Below, piece by piece: positions 8,489 to 19,966 of a stretch of 64,000 bases of DNA (its first letter is position 1; every line of letters begins with the position of its first letter). The DNA lies in NCBI RefSeq assembly GCF_001426525.1, contig NZ_LMEW01000034.1, positions 420,766 through 484,765 of the forward strand. Direction: 5' to 3'. The notes under the pieces were generated by a model. That model saw only the letters and a list, made by a program, of their open reading frames with translations. It was not told the DNA's origin and searched no databases. The translations under genes were made by a program, and so were the position numbers. The DNA is from Massilia sp. Root133 (GTDB lineage Bacteria; Pseudomonadota; Gammaproteobacteria; Burkholderiales; Burkholderiaceae_D).

Positions 8489-9855
8489 GACGCGACGCCC
8501 TCGAGCCCGGCCTCGTCGACAACCCGGCGCTGCATGCCGACCCGCTGGCCGACGCCACCATCGCCCGCATCCTCGGCCCCGGCCAGCCCGGCGGTCCGGA
8601 CATGGCGACGATCGGCCTCCTGAACCGGGAAATCGCGCGCTGGCAGTTGAACGGAGACCTGGACGGCTGGCGCGCCAGCCCCGGCCTGCCGCCCGACATG
8701 GCCGCCGCGCTCGAAGCGTACGTGGTCGAGGCCCGCGTGCTGCCCGACTGGGCCGACGCAGCGAAGATTGCGCGCGCCGAAGTCCTGTTCATGGAAATGA
8801 GCATGGCATCGTGCACGCTGCTGTTCTGCGCCAGCCTGCCGCAGTGCTACATCATGCCGGACCTCGCGGCCGTGCTGCATGCGGCCGGCGAACTCGAACA
8901 GCACACGGACTACCGCGTGCGCGCCACCGCCGCCATGATCTTCCCCGTCATGATGCACGGCGGCCTGACGGCGCCGTCCGGCGGCGGCGTCGCGCAAGCC
9001 ATCAAGGTGCGCCTGATCCACGCGATGATCCGCCACCTCGTGCTGCGCGGCGACGTGGCCGAGGCCCTCGTGGCGCCGCGCCGGCTGCCGCGCTTGCTGA
9101 CGCAGGCGAAGACGATGCCGCAGGTGCTGTACGCGCACGGCTGGGACATCGACCGCCTCGGCCTGCCCTGCAACCAGGAAGAACTGGGCTACACGCTGCT
9201 GACGTTTAACTATGTGTTCCTGCAGGGCCTGCGCCGCCTCGGCCTGCGGCTCGACCAGGGTGACGAGGAAGCGTACATGCACGCGTGGAACGTGCTGGGC
9301 GCCGTGCTCGGCATCGAACGCGAGCAAATGACGGACACGATGGCGGACGCGGAACGCATGTTCACCGCCATCCAGGCGCAGGCGCGGGTCCTGCAGCGCA
9401 AGGACGACCCGCGCCCGGCGCTGGCCGGCGCGCTGATGGCGAACATCCAGCGCTACCTCCCGCTGCGCATCCTGAAACCCTTCCCGGTGCTCCTCACCCG
9501 CCACCTGATCGGCAAGGCGTCCTCGCGCGACCTGGGCCTCGACAAACGCGTGTCGCTGCTGTCGCGCGGCCTGTTCGTGCTGGTGTTCGGCTTCATCCGC
9601 GGCGTCGATGCCGTCGCGCGGCTCGTGTTCCCCGGGTTCTCGATCTCGCGCCTCGTCACGCGCATCCTCGGCTACAACCTCACGGTCAAGCTGCTGATGG
9701 ACGAGACGCGTCCACTGAAACTGCCGGACACGCTGCTGGGCGAAGTCGGCGACGCCGTCCACGCCTGGCACAATGACGACAAGGCGCCGCGCTGGGTCAA
9801 CGCCCTCGAACGCCGTTTCACCGGGCGCACCAGGCCCGCCGCCCATCAAGGATAA
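8485..9855 (+). CDS. MpaB / latex-clearing-protein-like oxygenase (DUF2236)
   Basis: A 456-aa helical protein of the rubber-oxygenase/MpaB family. By eye the residues used by latex clearing protein are retained: R144 and T148 in YRVRATAAM, and H179 in VRLIHAMIRHL, the expected axial haem ligand. Lcp and MpaB oxidatively cleave C=C bonds in polyisoprene or an isoprenoid side chain, which fits its coupling to a carotenoid-modifying enzyme. No signal peptide is seen, so it probably acts in the cytoplasm or at the inner face of the membrane, unlike secreted Lcp. It overlaps the CruF-like gene by 4 bp and ends 3 bp before the hybrid kinase. The natural substrate is unknown. Confidence 0.75.
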   Translation: MRRDALEPGLVDNPALHADPLADATIARILGPGQPGGPDMATIGLLNREIARWQLNGDLDGWRASPGLPPDMAAALEAYVVEARVLPDWADAAKIARAEVLFMEMSMASCTLLFCASLPQCYIMPDLAAVLHAAGELEQHTDYRVRATAAMIFPVMMHGGLTAPSGGGVAQAIKVRLIHAMIRHLVLRGDVAEALVAPRRLPRLLTQAKTMPQVLYAHGWDIDRLGLPCNQEELGYTLLTFNYVFLQGLRRLGLRLDQGDEEAYMHAWNVLGAVLGIEREQMTDTMADAERMFTAIQAQARVLQRKDDPRPALAGALMANIQRYLPLRILKPFPVLLTRHLIGKASSRDLGLDKRVSLLSRGLFVLVFGFIRGVDAVARLVFPGFSISRLVTRILGYNLTVKLLMDETRPLKLPDTLLGEVGDAVHAWHNDDKAPRWVNALERRFTGRTRPAAHQG

Positions 9856-9858
9856 ACG

Positions 9859-13289
<3,431 letters not shown>

Positions 13290-13293
<4 letters not shown>

Positions 13294-14207
13294 ACGTGGA
13301 ACCGCAAAAAGTCCTGATCGCCGACGACGACGTGATCAACCGCCAGGTACTGGCCGAGCTGCTCAAGCCGGAATACACGGTGCTCCTGGCGAAGAACGGC
13401 GAACAGGCGCTGGAACGGGCCACGCGCCACGCGCCGGACCTGATCCTGCTCGACGTGATGATGCCGGACCTGGACGGCTACGAAGTGCTGCGCCGGCTGC
13501 GCGCCGATCCGCAGACGGAGCAGATCGCCGTGATCTTCATCTCCGGCCTCGATCGCCCGGAAGACGAGGCGAACGGCCTCAAGCTGGGTGCCGCCGACTA
13601 CATCGCCAAGCCGTTCAACGCCACCGTCGTGATGGCGCGCGTGGCGCTGCACCTGCAGCTCGTGCGCCAGCGCCGCATGCTGGAACGCCTGGCGCACGTG
13701 GACGGCCTGACGGAACTGGCGAACCGGCGCCGCTTCGACGAGCTGTACGCGCAGGAATGGCAGCGCGCCCAGCGCAACGGCTGGCCGCTGTCGCTGGCCC
13801 TGCTCGACATCGACGCCTTCAAGCAGTACAACGATTGCTACGGGCACCCGGCCGGCGACCGCGCCCTGCGCGCCATCGCGCGCACGACCGCCGGCGGCCT
13901 GCGCCGCCCGGCCGACCTGGCGGCGCGCTACGGCGGCGAGGAACTGGTGCTGCTGCTGCCGGATACGGACATCGTCCAGGCGCGCCACGTGGTGGACGAG
14001 ATCTGCGCGGCGATCGCCGCACTGGATATGCCGCACGCGGCGTCGCAGGTGGCGCCGGTGCTGACGGTCAGCGTGGGCGGCGCGACGCTCGGCGGCCATG
14101 GGCCGGAGAGCGCGGCCGAATTGTTCGAGGCGGCGGACGAACACCTGTACCGCGCCAAGCAGGAAGGCAGGAACCGGGTCGTGTGGCGCAACCCGGTCGG
14201 CGGCTAA
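13290..14207 (+). CDS. response regulator diguanylate cyclase (REC-GGDEF)
   Basis: A 305-aa protein joining an N-terminal receiver domain (phospho-acceptor D55 in LILLDVMMPDLDG) to a GGDEF domain. The active-site loop reads RYGGEEL (GGEEL at 215-219), a catalytically competent GG(D/E)E(F/L) variant. RPAD ends exactly five residues upstream and provides the allosteric I-site, so product inhibition is expected. There is no EAL or HD-GYP domain, so it should make c-di-GMP from two GTP. The GTG start lies inside the kinase stop (GTGA), giving translational coupling; phosphotransfer from the kinase very likely controls it. It ends directly against the convergent DoxX gene. Confidence 0.92.
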
Positions 14208-14639
14208 TCAGCGGCGCCCGGGTTCCAGCGTCGACACGACGAGCAGTCCGCCCACGATGCAAACGTGCTCCATGAACGGAATCAGCTCCGCATGGCGCGC
14301 CGCACCGGTCGCGTGCCAGAAGCCGTGATACAGCACGGTCGCCAATGCCGTGAACCCGGCCAGCGCCCAACACGCGGGTTTCAGCAGCCGCCCCGCGACG
14401 ATCGCGGCGCCGCCGGCGACCTGCAGCAGGACTGTCAGCGCCAGCATGAGTGTCGGCGCCGGCAGTCCGCCCGCCACCACTTCCTGCAACGCGCCCTGCC
14501 AGCCCTGCACCTTGTCGATGCCGGCCCACAGGAACAGCACGCCGACGAGCACGCGGCCGGCCGTGCGCACCGTGCGGTCGAAGCCGTCCGCGGGCGCGGC
14601 GGCGCGGGTGTGGATGAGATCGAGGTCGGGGGTTGTCAT
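14208..14639 (-). CDS. DoxX family membrane protein
   Basis: A 143-aa protein with four hydrophobic segments starting near residue 28 (VGVLFLWAGIDKVQGW is the conserved DoxX entry: Ala-Gly, then Lys). DoxX relatives are small inner-membrane proteins tied to quinol/thiosulfate oxidation or redox homeostasis, with poorly known activities. Its last base abuts the last base of the diguanylate cyclase gene (14207/14208). It stands alone as a transcription unit; the operon upstream on the same strand ends 99 bp away. Confidence 0.75.
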   Translation of the reverse strand: MTTPDLDLIHTRAAAPADGFDRTVRTAGRVLVGVLFLWAGIDKVQGWQGALQEVVAGGLPAPTLMLALTVLLQVAGGAAIVAGRLLKPACWALAGFTALATVLYHGFWHATGAARHAELIPFMEHVCIVGGLLVVSTLEPGRR

Positions 14640-14738
14640 GGGGTATTCCTTTACGGTTGAATCGGATCGCCCGAATCTACACCCCTCCTCACGAAACCGG
14701 CTCCGTCTTTGGATGGAGGCACCGGCGCACGGGCAGTG

Positions 14739-15110
14739 CTAGCCCTCCGTCGGCACGTCCGTAAACACCTTGTTGACGATCATCCAGCGCCCGTGCCAGC
14801 GTACGAGCGACAGGTAATTCACGTAGTCGAACCCGAGCGCCGGCACATGCACGCGCGCCGTCGCGATGTCGTGCGTGACGTCGATCGCCAGCACCTGCAT
14901 GCGGTACGGCTCGCCCAGCGACGCGGGCGACGCCCGCTGCGCGACGCCGTCCAGGTACGCGTCCAGCCCCTTGTGGTACGGCTGGCCGTCGCGCGTCGCG
15001 AACAGCGCGGCGGCCGGGTGGAACACGGTGCGCAGCAGCGCCGTGTCCCCCGTGTACAGCCCTTTGAAATAATCGCCGAGGACCGCGGCGATGGCCCGAT
15101 GGTCGTCCAT
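14739..15110 (-). CDS. SnoaL/NTF2-like protein
   Basis: A 123-aa cone-shaped alpha+beta barrel protein of the SnoaL-like nuclear transport factor 2 superfamily. The N-terminal helix pattern AIAAVLGDYFKGLYTGD, the FHPAAALFATRDG segment and the strand RWHGRWMIVNKVF are typical. Members act as small-molecule isomerases, hydratases or lyases, or simply bind ligands. It is the last gene of a four-gene operon (reductase, tautomerase, flavodoxin, this), 5 bp after the flavodoxin gene. The start at 15110 fits the family length. Confidence 0.75.
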   Translation of the reverse strand: MDDHRAIAAVLGDYFKGLYTGDTALLRTVFHPAAALFATRDGQPYHKGLDAYLDGVAQRASPASLGEPYRMQVLAIDVTHDIATARVHVPALGFDYVNYLSLVRWHGRWMIVNKVFTDVPTEG

Positions 15111-15115
15111 GGCCG

Positions 15116-15670
15116 TCAGGCGAGGCGCTCGGCCGTCGCGCGCACGCGCTGGCCGAACAGGATCGCGGTGCGGATGTCGCCGGGGACCATCTCGTCGGGC
15201 GAGGCGTCCGACGGGGTCGCGGTGGCCAGGCCGGCGAACGAGGACAGGTAGTTCACGTCGTCGCGCTGCGCGGACTTGGCGTTGCTGGGCATGAGGCCGG
15301 TGCCGACCCACGCCATGCCGTGCTGCTGCGCCAGCGTGAACATCGTGTACAACGCGGTCTGCTTGTCGCCCGCGACCGACGCCGAATTCGTGAACGCGGC
15401 GGCCAGCTTGTCCTTCCAGCCCTGCGTGAACCACACCTTCGACGACTGGTCGGCGAATTTCTTGAACTGCCAGCTCACGTTGCCCATGTAGGTCGGCGAG
15501 CCGAACACGATGGCGTCGGCGGCGGCCAGCTTGTCCCAGGCGTCGTCGGGCAGGTTGCCGTCGGCGTCGATGGGCAGCAGGCGCCCCCTGCTGCCTTCCG
15601 CGACCGCCTCGGCGATCTTGCGGGTGTGGCCGTAGCCGCTGTGGAAGACGATGACGATGGATTTGCTCAT
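15116..15670 (-). CDS. flavodoxin-fold NAD(P)H:quinone oxidoreductase-like protein (WrbA/NQO type)
   Basis: A 184-aa flavodoxin-like protein. The N-terminal IVIVFHSGYGHTRKIAEAVA is the FMN-phosphate loop (S/T-x-x-G-x-T) after the first beta strand, and FGSPTYMGNVSWQFKKF (about 57-73) is the second FMN-contacting loop found in WrbA-like proteins. Expected activity is two-electron reduction of quinones or nitro/enone compounds with NAD(P)H, avoiding semiquinones. The ATG overlaps the upstream tautomerase stop (15667-15670). The LysR gene upstream of the operon is a likely regulator. Confidence 0.8.
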   Translation of the reverse strand: MSKSIVIVFHSGYGHTRKIAEAVAEGSRGRLLPIDADGNLPDDAWDKLAAADAIVFGSPTYMGNVSWQFKKFADQSSKVWFTQGWKDKLAAAFTNSASVAGDKQTALYTMFTLAQQHGMAWVGTGLMPSNAKSAQRDDVNYLSSFAGLATATPSDASPDEMVPGDIRTAILFGQRVRATAERLA

Positions 15671-15891
15671 TTTGCCGCTCCTTTTCTTGCCGCTTCGCGC
15701 TGGCGGCGCCTGGTCACCACTTCGCCGCCGTGGCCCCAGTTGTCGGTGTTGACTTCGTCGATGACGACGAACGTCGCTTCCGGATCCTTGTTCAGTACTT
15801 TCACCATCAGGTCGGTCGCGCCGGCGATCATGGCTTCCTTCTGGTCCTTCGTGACGCCTTCGTCGGTCACCTGGATGAGGATGTAGGGCAT
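15667..15891 (-). CDS. 4-oxalocrotonate tautomerase family protein
   Basis: A 74-aa small tautomerase. Met is followed by Pro (MPYILIQVTDEGVTKDQK), and the amino-terminal Pro exposed after Met removal is the catalytic base of this superfamily. The rest keeps the beta-alpha-beta pattern with VVIDEVNTDNWGHGGE. A basic tail (RRRQREAARKG) extends about 12 residues beyond the usual 4-OT end. The gene is 10 bp after the reductase gene and overlaps the flavodoxin gene by 4 bp. Confidence 0.85.
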   Translation of the reverse strand: MPYILIQVTDEGVTKDQKEAMIAGATDLMVKVLNKDPEATFVVIDEVNTDNWGHGGEVVTRRRQREAARKGAAK

Positions 15892-15901
15892 GATGGCCTC
15901 C

Positions 15902-16654
15902 TTACCAGGTGCCGGCGGAGGCGCCGCCGTCCACGCTCAGCACGACGCCGCTCGTGAAGCGCGCGTCCGTCAGGTACAGCACCGCGTCGACGACGTCGTC
16001 CGTCGTGCCGGTCGTGCCGCTCGGCGCCAGCGTGTTGTAGAAGTCCCGCGTGCCTTCGTAGTCCCCGTGCAGCGGGGTCTCGATGATCCCCGGCGCCACG
16101 GCCGACACGTTCACGCCGCTCGCCGCGAGTTCGATCGCCAGCGCGCGCGTCGCGCTGTTCAGGCCACCCTTCACGAGCACCGGCAGCACCGCCGGGACCT
16201 TCGCGTTCGGTTGCACCGCAATGCCCGCCGTGATGTTCACGATGTGGCCGCTGCCGTTCGCGGCCATGTGTGCGGCGGCCCGTTGCGACGGGTAGAAGAA
16301 GCCTTTCAGGTTCGTGTCGACGAGGCGGTCGACTTCGTCCGGCGTGTAGGTGTGGAACGGCTTCGCGTTGAAAATGCCGGCATTGTTGATCAGGACGTCG
16401 ACCTTGCCGAAGCGGGCGATCGCCGTCTCGAACAGGGCCTGCGCCGTCGCCGGCTCGGCGATGTCGCCGGCGACGCCGACGAAGTTGGCCGGGTTGCCAA
16501 GCCGGGCCGCCGCTGCGTCGAGGCGGGCCGCGCTGCGGGCATTGCCGACGACGTTGTCGCCGCGATCGATGTAGGCCTTGGCCAGCGCGAGGCCGATGCC
16601 GCTGGAGGCGCCGGTGATGACGACGGTACGACGATTGTTCGTTGCTGCGTTCAT
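15902..16654 (-). CDS. short-chain dehydrogenase/reductase with degenerate catalytic Tyr
   Basis: A 250-aa Rossmann-fold SDR. The cofactor loop TGASSGIGLALAKAY (about 14-28) and the NNAG motif (INNAGIFNAKPF) are normal, and GRA-like spacing suggests NAD(P)H binding. The active-site region reads PAVLPVLVKGGLNSATRA: the Lys of YxxxK is present but the Tyr position is Pro, and the usual catalytic Ser region reads IVNITAGIAV. The standard Ser-Tyr-Lys triad is therefore incomplete, so this is an atypical SDR with either a different proton donor or a non-redox or binding role. First gene of a four-gene operon, with the LysR gene 120 bp upstream on the same strand. Confidence 0.8.
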   Translation of the reverse strand: MNAATNNRRTVVITGASSGIGLALAKAYIDRGDNVVGNARSAARLDAAAARLGNPANFVGVAGDIAEPATAQALFETAIARFGKVDVLINNAGIFNAKPFHTYTPDEVDRLVDTNLKGFFYPSQRAAAHMAANGSGHIVNITAGIAVQPNAKVPAVLPVLVKGGLNSATRALAIELAASGVNVSAVAPGIIETPLHGDYEGTRDFYNTLAPSGTTGTTDDVVDAVLYLTDARFTSGVVLSVDGGASAGTW

Positions 16655-16774
16655 GCTGTTCTCCCTGGTTGTCCGGGCGGCGCCGATGCGCCGTCCATGG
16701 AGACAACTATAGGAACTGCCTGAACGCGGAAAAAGATGGGTTACGGCAAGACAATCGTTACATCGCGTAATGAA

Positions 16775-17704
16775 TCACTTGCGGCGCGGCGTCGCGCGCA
16801 GGGATTCGACGAGAAAATCGACGAAGGCGCGCACGCGCAGCGCCACGTGGCGGTGATGCGGGTAGATCAGGCAGAACGGCCGCGCGCTGCCGCCGTACGC
16901 CGGCAGCAGTTCGACGAGGCGGCCGGCCGCCAGGTCGGCGTCGACGATGAAGCGGTAGGTCTGGAACAGGCCGCCGCCCGCGCGCGCCAGCGTGACGGCG
17001 CCCAGGATGTCCTCGGCGCAGCAGTACAGGCCTTCGGTCGGCAGTTCGATATCGTCGCCGTCCACGCGCAACAGCCAGGGGATGTTGCGGCCCGTGCTGG
17101 GCAGCGCGAACTGGATGCAGTTGTGCCCGCGCAGGTCGTCCGGCGTCTTCGGCGTACCGGCGCGCTTCAGGTAGTCGGGCGCGGCGACGACCACCAGTTC
17201 GGCGTCTTCCAGCGGCCGCGAGATCATCGTCGAGTCGGCCGGCGCGCGCCCCCGGATCGCGAGGTCGAAGCCTTCGTCGCCGAAGTCGACGTTGCGGTTA
17301 CTGAGGTGGAAGTCGACCTTCACGTCCGGATAGCGGCGCGTGAATTCGGGAAGGATCGGCAGCACGCGGTAATGGCCGTACGGCGTGGGCATGCTGATGC
17401 GCAGCAGGCCGGACGGCGCGCTCTGGCGGCCCGTCACGGCGCGCTCGGCCTCGACGAGCTGGGCCAGCGCCTGGCGGCACTGGTCGAAATATTCGCGGCC
17501 CGCTTCCGTCAGGTGCAGGGTACGCGTCGTGCGCACGAACAGGCGCACGCCGAGGCGCGCTTCCAGGCGCGACACGGCCCGGCTGACGGCGGCCGGCGTG
17601 ACGGCGGCGGCCGTCGCGGCGGCCGTGAAGCTCCCCAGCTCGGCGGCGGAACAGAACAGCTCGATGCTGCCGAGCAGGATGTCGTCGAACTGGCGGCTCA
17701 TCAT
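16775..17704 (-). CDS. LysR family transcriptional regulator
   Basis: A 309-aa LTTR with an N-terminal winged helix-turn-helix (FCSAAELGSFTAAATAAAVT then PAAVSRAVSRLEARLGVRLF) and a periplasmic-binding-protein-like effector domain from about residue 90. The start at 17704 (ATGATG) is chosen because GGAG lies 5-8 bases upstream; longer in-frame starts exist to 17731. It probably controls the reductase-tautomerase-flavodoxin-SnoaL operon downstream on the same strand, the divergent nitronate monooxygenase at 17810, or both. An 11-bp palindrome lies 13 bp upstream of its start (17717-17727). Confidence 0.85.
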   Translation of the reverse strand: MMSRQFDDILLGSIELFCSAAELGSFTAAATAAAVTPAAVSRAVSRLEARLGVRLFVRTTRTLHLTEAGREYFDQCRQALAQLVEAERAVTGRQSAPSGLLRISMPTPYGHYRVLPILPEFTRRYPDVKVDFHLSNRNVDFGDEGFDLAIRGRAPADSTMISRPLEDAELVVVAAPDYLKRAGTPKTPDDLRGHNCIQFALPSTGRNIPWLLRVDGDDIELPTEGLYCCAEDILGAVTLARAGGGLFQTYRFIVDADLAAGRLVELLPAYGGSARPFCLIYPHHRHVALRVRAFVDFLVESLRATPRRK

Positions 17705-17716
17705 GACTCCATTCAT

Positions 17717-17727
17717 TACACGGTGTA
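17717..17727. promoter_or_regulatory. palindrome TACAC-G-GTGTA, possible LysR operator
   Basis: A perfect 11-bp inverted repeat with single-base centre in the 105-bp divergent space between the LysR gene (start 17704) and the nitronate monooxygenase gene (start 17810). Length and position suit an LTTR site, though the canonical T-N11-A core is not exact. Confidence 0.4.
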
Positions 17728-17809
17728 TCAATAATCGTGCATCTTACTTGGTTTATCGACACAGGCGACCGGCGCTAGGCTACACCGTCAACCTCATTCG
17801 GAGCCCATC

Positions 17810-18868
17810 ATGCACACCTTCCTGCCCGACCGCCTCGGCATCGTCCACCCCATCATCCAGGCGCCCATGGCGGGCGTATCGACGGCCGCGCTGGCGGCCG
17901 CGGTCTCGAACGCCGGCGGCCTCGGTTCCATCGCCGTCGGCGCCGGCAACGCCACCCAGGCGCGCGCCGCGATCCGCGCCGTGCGCGCCCTGACGGACAA
18001 GCCGTTCAACGTCAACGTATTCGCGCATCGCCCCGCCCGCGCCGACGCGCGCCGCGAAGCCGCCTGGCTGGACTGGCTCGCCGCCCACTTCGACGCGCAG
18101 GAGACCACGGCGCGGCCGGCGCTGCGCGAGATCTACACGAGCTTCCTCGACGATCCGGCGATGCTCAACGTGCTCGTCGAGGAGCGGCCCGCCGTCGTCA
18201 GCTTTCACTTCGGCCTGCCCACGCCGTCGCAGGTGGCGAGCCTGCATGCGGCCGGCATCATGCTGATGGCCACCGCGACGTCGCCGCAGGAAGCACGCGC
18301 CATCGAAGCGGCCGGTATCGACGTCGTCATCGCCCAGGGTATCGAGGCCGGCGGCCACCGCGGCACGTTCGACCCGGCGCAACCGGATGCCGGGCTGGGC
18401 ACGTTCGCACTCGTGCAACTCGTGCGCGCCAGCGTGACCATCCCGATCGTCGCCGCGGGCGGCATCATGGACGGCCGCGGCATCGCCGCGGCACTGCGCC
18501 TGGGCGCGGGCGCCGCGCAACTGGGCACCGCATTCATCCTGGCGCCGGAGTCGGCCGCCACGCCGCACCACCGCGCGCTGCTGCGCGACGGCTGCGCGCG
18601 GACGGCCATGACGGACGCCATCTCGGGCCGCGCCGCGCGCGGCATCGTGAACCGCTTCTTCGACGAGATCGGCGGGCCCGGCCATCCACCCGTGCCCGAT
18701 TACCCGATCGCGTACGACGCCGCGAAGGCGCTGCACGCCGCGGCGTTCAAGCGCGGCAACCAGGACTACTCGGTGAACTGGGCCGGCCAGGCCTATCCGC
18801 TGGCGCGCGCCATGCCGGCGGCGGCGCTGGTAGCCATGCTGGCAACCGAGCTCGACGCCGCTCGCTGA
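17810..18868 (+). CDS. nitronate monooxygenase (2-nitropropane dioxygenase family)
   Basis: A 352-aa TIM-barrel flavoprotein. Visible family features are the N-terminal HPIIQAPMAGVSTAALAAAV, SNAGGLGSIAVG, and the FMN-phosphate region IVAAGGIMDGRGIAAALRLG with GAAQLGTAFI after it; AQGIEAGGHRG marks the substrate/flavin pocket. Members oxidise nitronates such as propionate-3-nitronate to aldehydes/ketones and nitrite using O2, a detoxification role. It is divergently transcribed from the LysR gene, a common arrangement for a regulated target. Length matches the family (about 350 aa). Confidence 0.85.
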   Translation: MHTFLPDRLGIVHPIIQAPMAGVSTAALAAAVSNAGGLGSIAVGAGNATQARAAIRAVRALTDKPFNVNVFAHRPARADARREAAWLDWLAAHFDAQETTARPALREIYTSFLDDPAMLNVLVEERPAVVSFHFGLPTPSQVASLHAAGIMLMATATSPQEARAIEAAGIDVVIAQGIEAGGHRGTFDPAQPDAGLGTFALVQLVRASVTIPIVAAGGIMDGRGIAAALRLGAGAAQLGTAFILAPESAATPHHRALLRDGCARTAMTDAISGRAARGIVNRFFDEIGGPGHPPVPDYPIAYDAAKALHAAAFKRGNQDYSVNWAGQAYPLARAMPAAALVAMLATELDAAR

Positions 18869-19203
18869 CCACGCCGCGGCCTCGCGCCTGCGCACGCCGG
18901 CCGCTCATCGAATGGCGCGCCGTTCGCGCGCCACGAGATGTACAATAGGACATCGACTTACGGTGCATGGCAGCGCAATGGCTCACGAGAAATTCCTGAT
19001 TTGCCTACAGCCTTACGCTCTCGTCCGCGCGACGGCGGCCTGCCTGCGTCGACCCGACTACGCCTTGCCGCGCCACCTCGCCCGGCTTTATTAAGCTCGG
19101 CGGCGGCACAGCCGCTGGCCGGGCTCCACAGAACATATCCATCCGCCCGACCCGCGTCGGGCGGCCATGACCCATTCCTGTCCAGGACATAAAGAGACGA
19201 CTC
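18869..19203. other. intergenic region with two hairpins
   Basis: 335 bp with no gene I can support. It contains a hairpin at 18913-18933 (8-bp stem TGGCGCGC/GCGCGCCA, 5-nt loop), 45 bp after the nitronate monooxygenase stop but with no T-run. A second perfect 9-bp stem with 4-nt loop lies at 19143-19164, 40 bp before the small ORF at 19204. The second may be a leader structure for the small ORF/rnk transcript. Confidence 0.4.
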
Positions 19204-19356
19204 ATGAAGATCAATCGACCCTCGCTATTCCGCCGCCCGCCCAGCATCCGCGCCATCAACGACCTGATCGCGCACCGCAAGCGCCTGCGCCATCGCATCG
19301 GCCTCGCCCTCGCCGTCTGCCTGCCGCTCGGCTGGCTGCTGCTCCATGTCGACTGA
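19204..19356 (+). CDS. 50-residue basic small membrane-anchored protein
   Basis: MKINRPSLFRRPPSIRAI, then a strongly basic segment (HRKRLRHR) and one hydrophobic helix of about 14-16 residues (IGLALAVCLPLGWLLL), ending HVD. The predicted topology is a cytoplasmic basic N-terminus with a C-terminal membrane anchor. It stops 12 bp before the rnk start with a good Shine-Dalgarno (GAAGGAGG) between, so the two are very likely co-transcribed. I do not recognise the family; codon use looks genuine and the reading frame is tidy. Confidence 0.5.
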   Translation: MKINRPSLFRRPPSIRAINDLIAHRKRLRHRIGLALAVCLPLGWLLLHVD

Positions 19357-19368
19357 AGGAGGACCGCC

Positions 19369-19776
19369 ATGCATCCCGCCATCACCATTTCGACGCTCGA
19401 CCTCGACCGCATCGACCTGATGCTGGACCGGCTCCCGCTCGCCCAGGCGGCCGCGCGCGACGCGCTGTCCGACGAACTCGCGCGGGCCGACGTCCTCGCG
19501 CCCTGGGACATGCCGCCCCGCGTCGTGACCATGCGTTCCACCGTCCGCTTCCGCCTGGACGGCAAGCACGGCGAGTGGTGCAAGACGCTCGTCTATCCGA
19601 AGGAAATCGGCGAAGGCGACGACACGGTCTCCGTGCTGTCGCCCGTCGGCAGCGCCCTGCTGGGCCTGGCGGAAGGCGACTGCATCGAATGGACGCATCC
19701 CGACGGCCGGACGCTCGGCGTGGAAGTCGTCGAGGTCATCTACCAGCCGGAACGCGCCGGTCACTACCACCTCTAA
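19369..19776 (+). CDS. rnk: nucleoside diphosphate kinase regulator Rnk
   Basis: A 135-aa member of the Rnk/GreA-GreB C-terminal-domain family. A short N-terminal helical region (about 1-50) precedes an FKBP-like C-terminal domain: VVTMRSTVRFRLDG, then TLVYPKEIGEGDDTVSVLSP, VGSALLGLAEGD and DGRTLGVEVVEVIYQPE. Rnk binds RNA polymerase near the secondary channel like GreA but lacks the long coiled coil; in Pseudomonas and E. coli it affects nucleoside diphosphate kinase and polyphosphate levels. Length fits the family (about 136 aa). The downstream terminator at 19903 may end this transcript. Confidence 0.88.
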   Translation: MHPAITISTLDLDRIDLMLDRLPLAQAAARDALSDELARADVLAPWDMPPRVVTMRSTVRFRLDGKHGEWCKTLVYPKEIGEGDDTVSVLSPVGSALLGLAEGDCIEWTHPDGRTLGVEVVEVIYQPERAGHYHL

Positions 19777-19902
19777 CCGCCGCGCATGCGCAGTCATGCG
19801 CCTGGCGGATGACGCTCATCACGAAACATCATTGGACGGTTCTTGTGCAATGCAGCACAATGCTTCCTGTCTCCTCTATCTTCCTCCAAGAAAATAGATT
19901 CA

Positions 19903-19930
19903 AGCCCGCCAACCAGCGGGCTTTTTTTTT
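19903..19930 (+). terminator. rho-independent terminator downstream of rnk
   Basis: AGCCCGC, 6-nt loop CAACCA, GCGGGCT, then a run of nine T (19922-19930): a perfect 7-bp stem with a long U-tract. It is 126 bp after the rnk stop. It would act on plus-strand transcription; a promoter may also lie between rnk and it. Confidence 0.85.
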
Positions 19931-19966
19931 GCCCCTCCGCTCCCGGTGGATCTCCGGCAATTTCTC

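Noticed and set aside
18913..18933. Terminator after nitronate monooxygenase
   Set aside because: Good 8-bp stem but no T-run and 45 bp away; reported only as a hairpin in the intergenic note.
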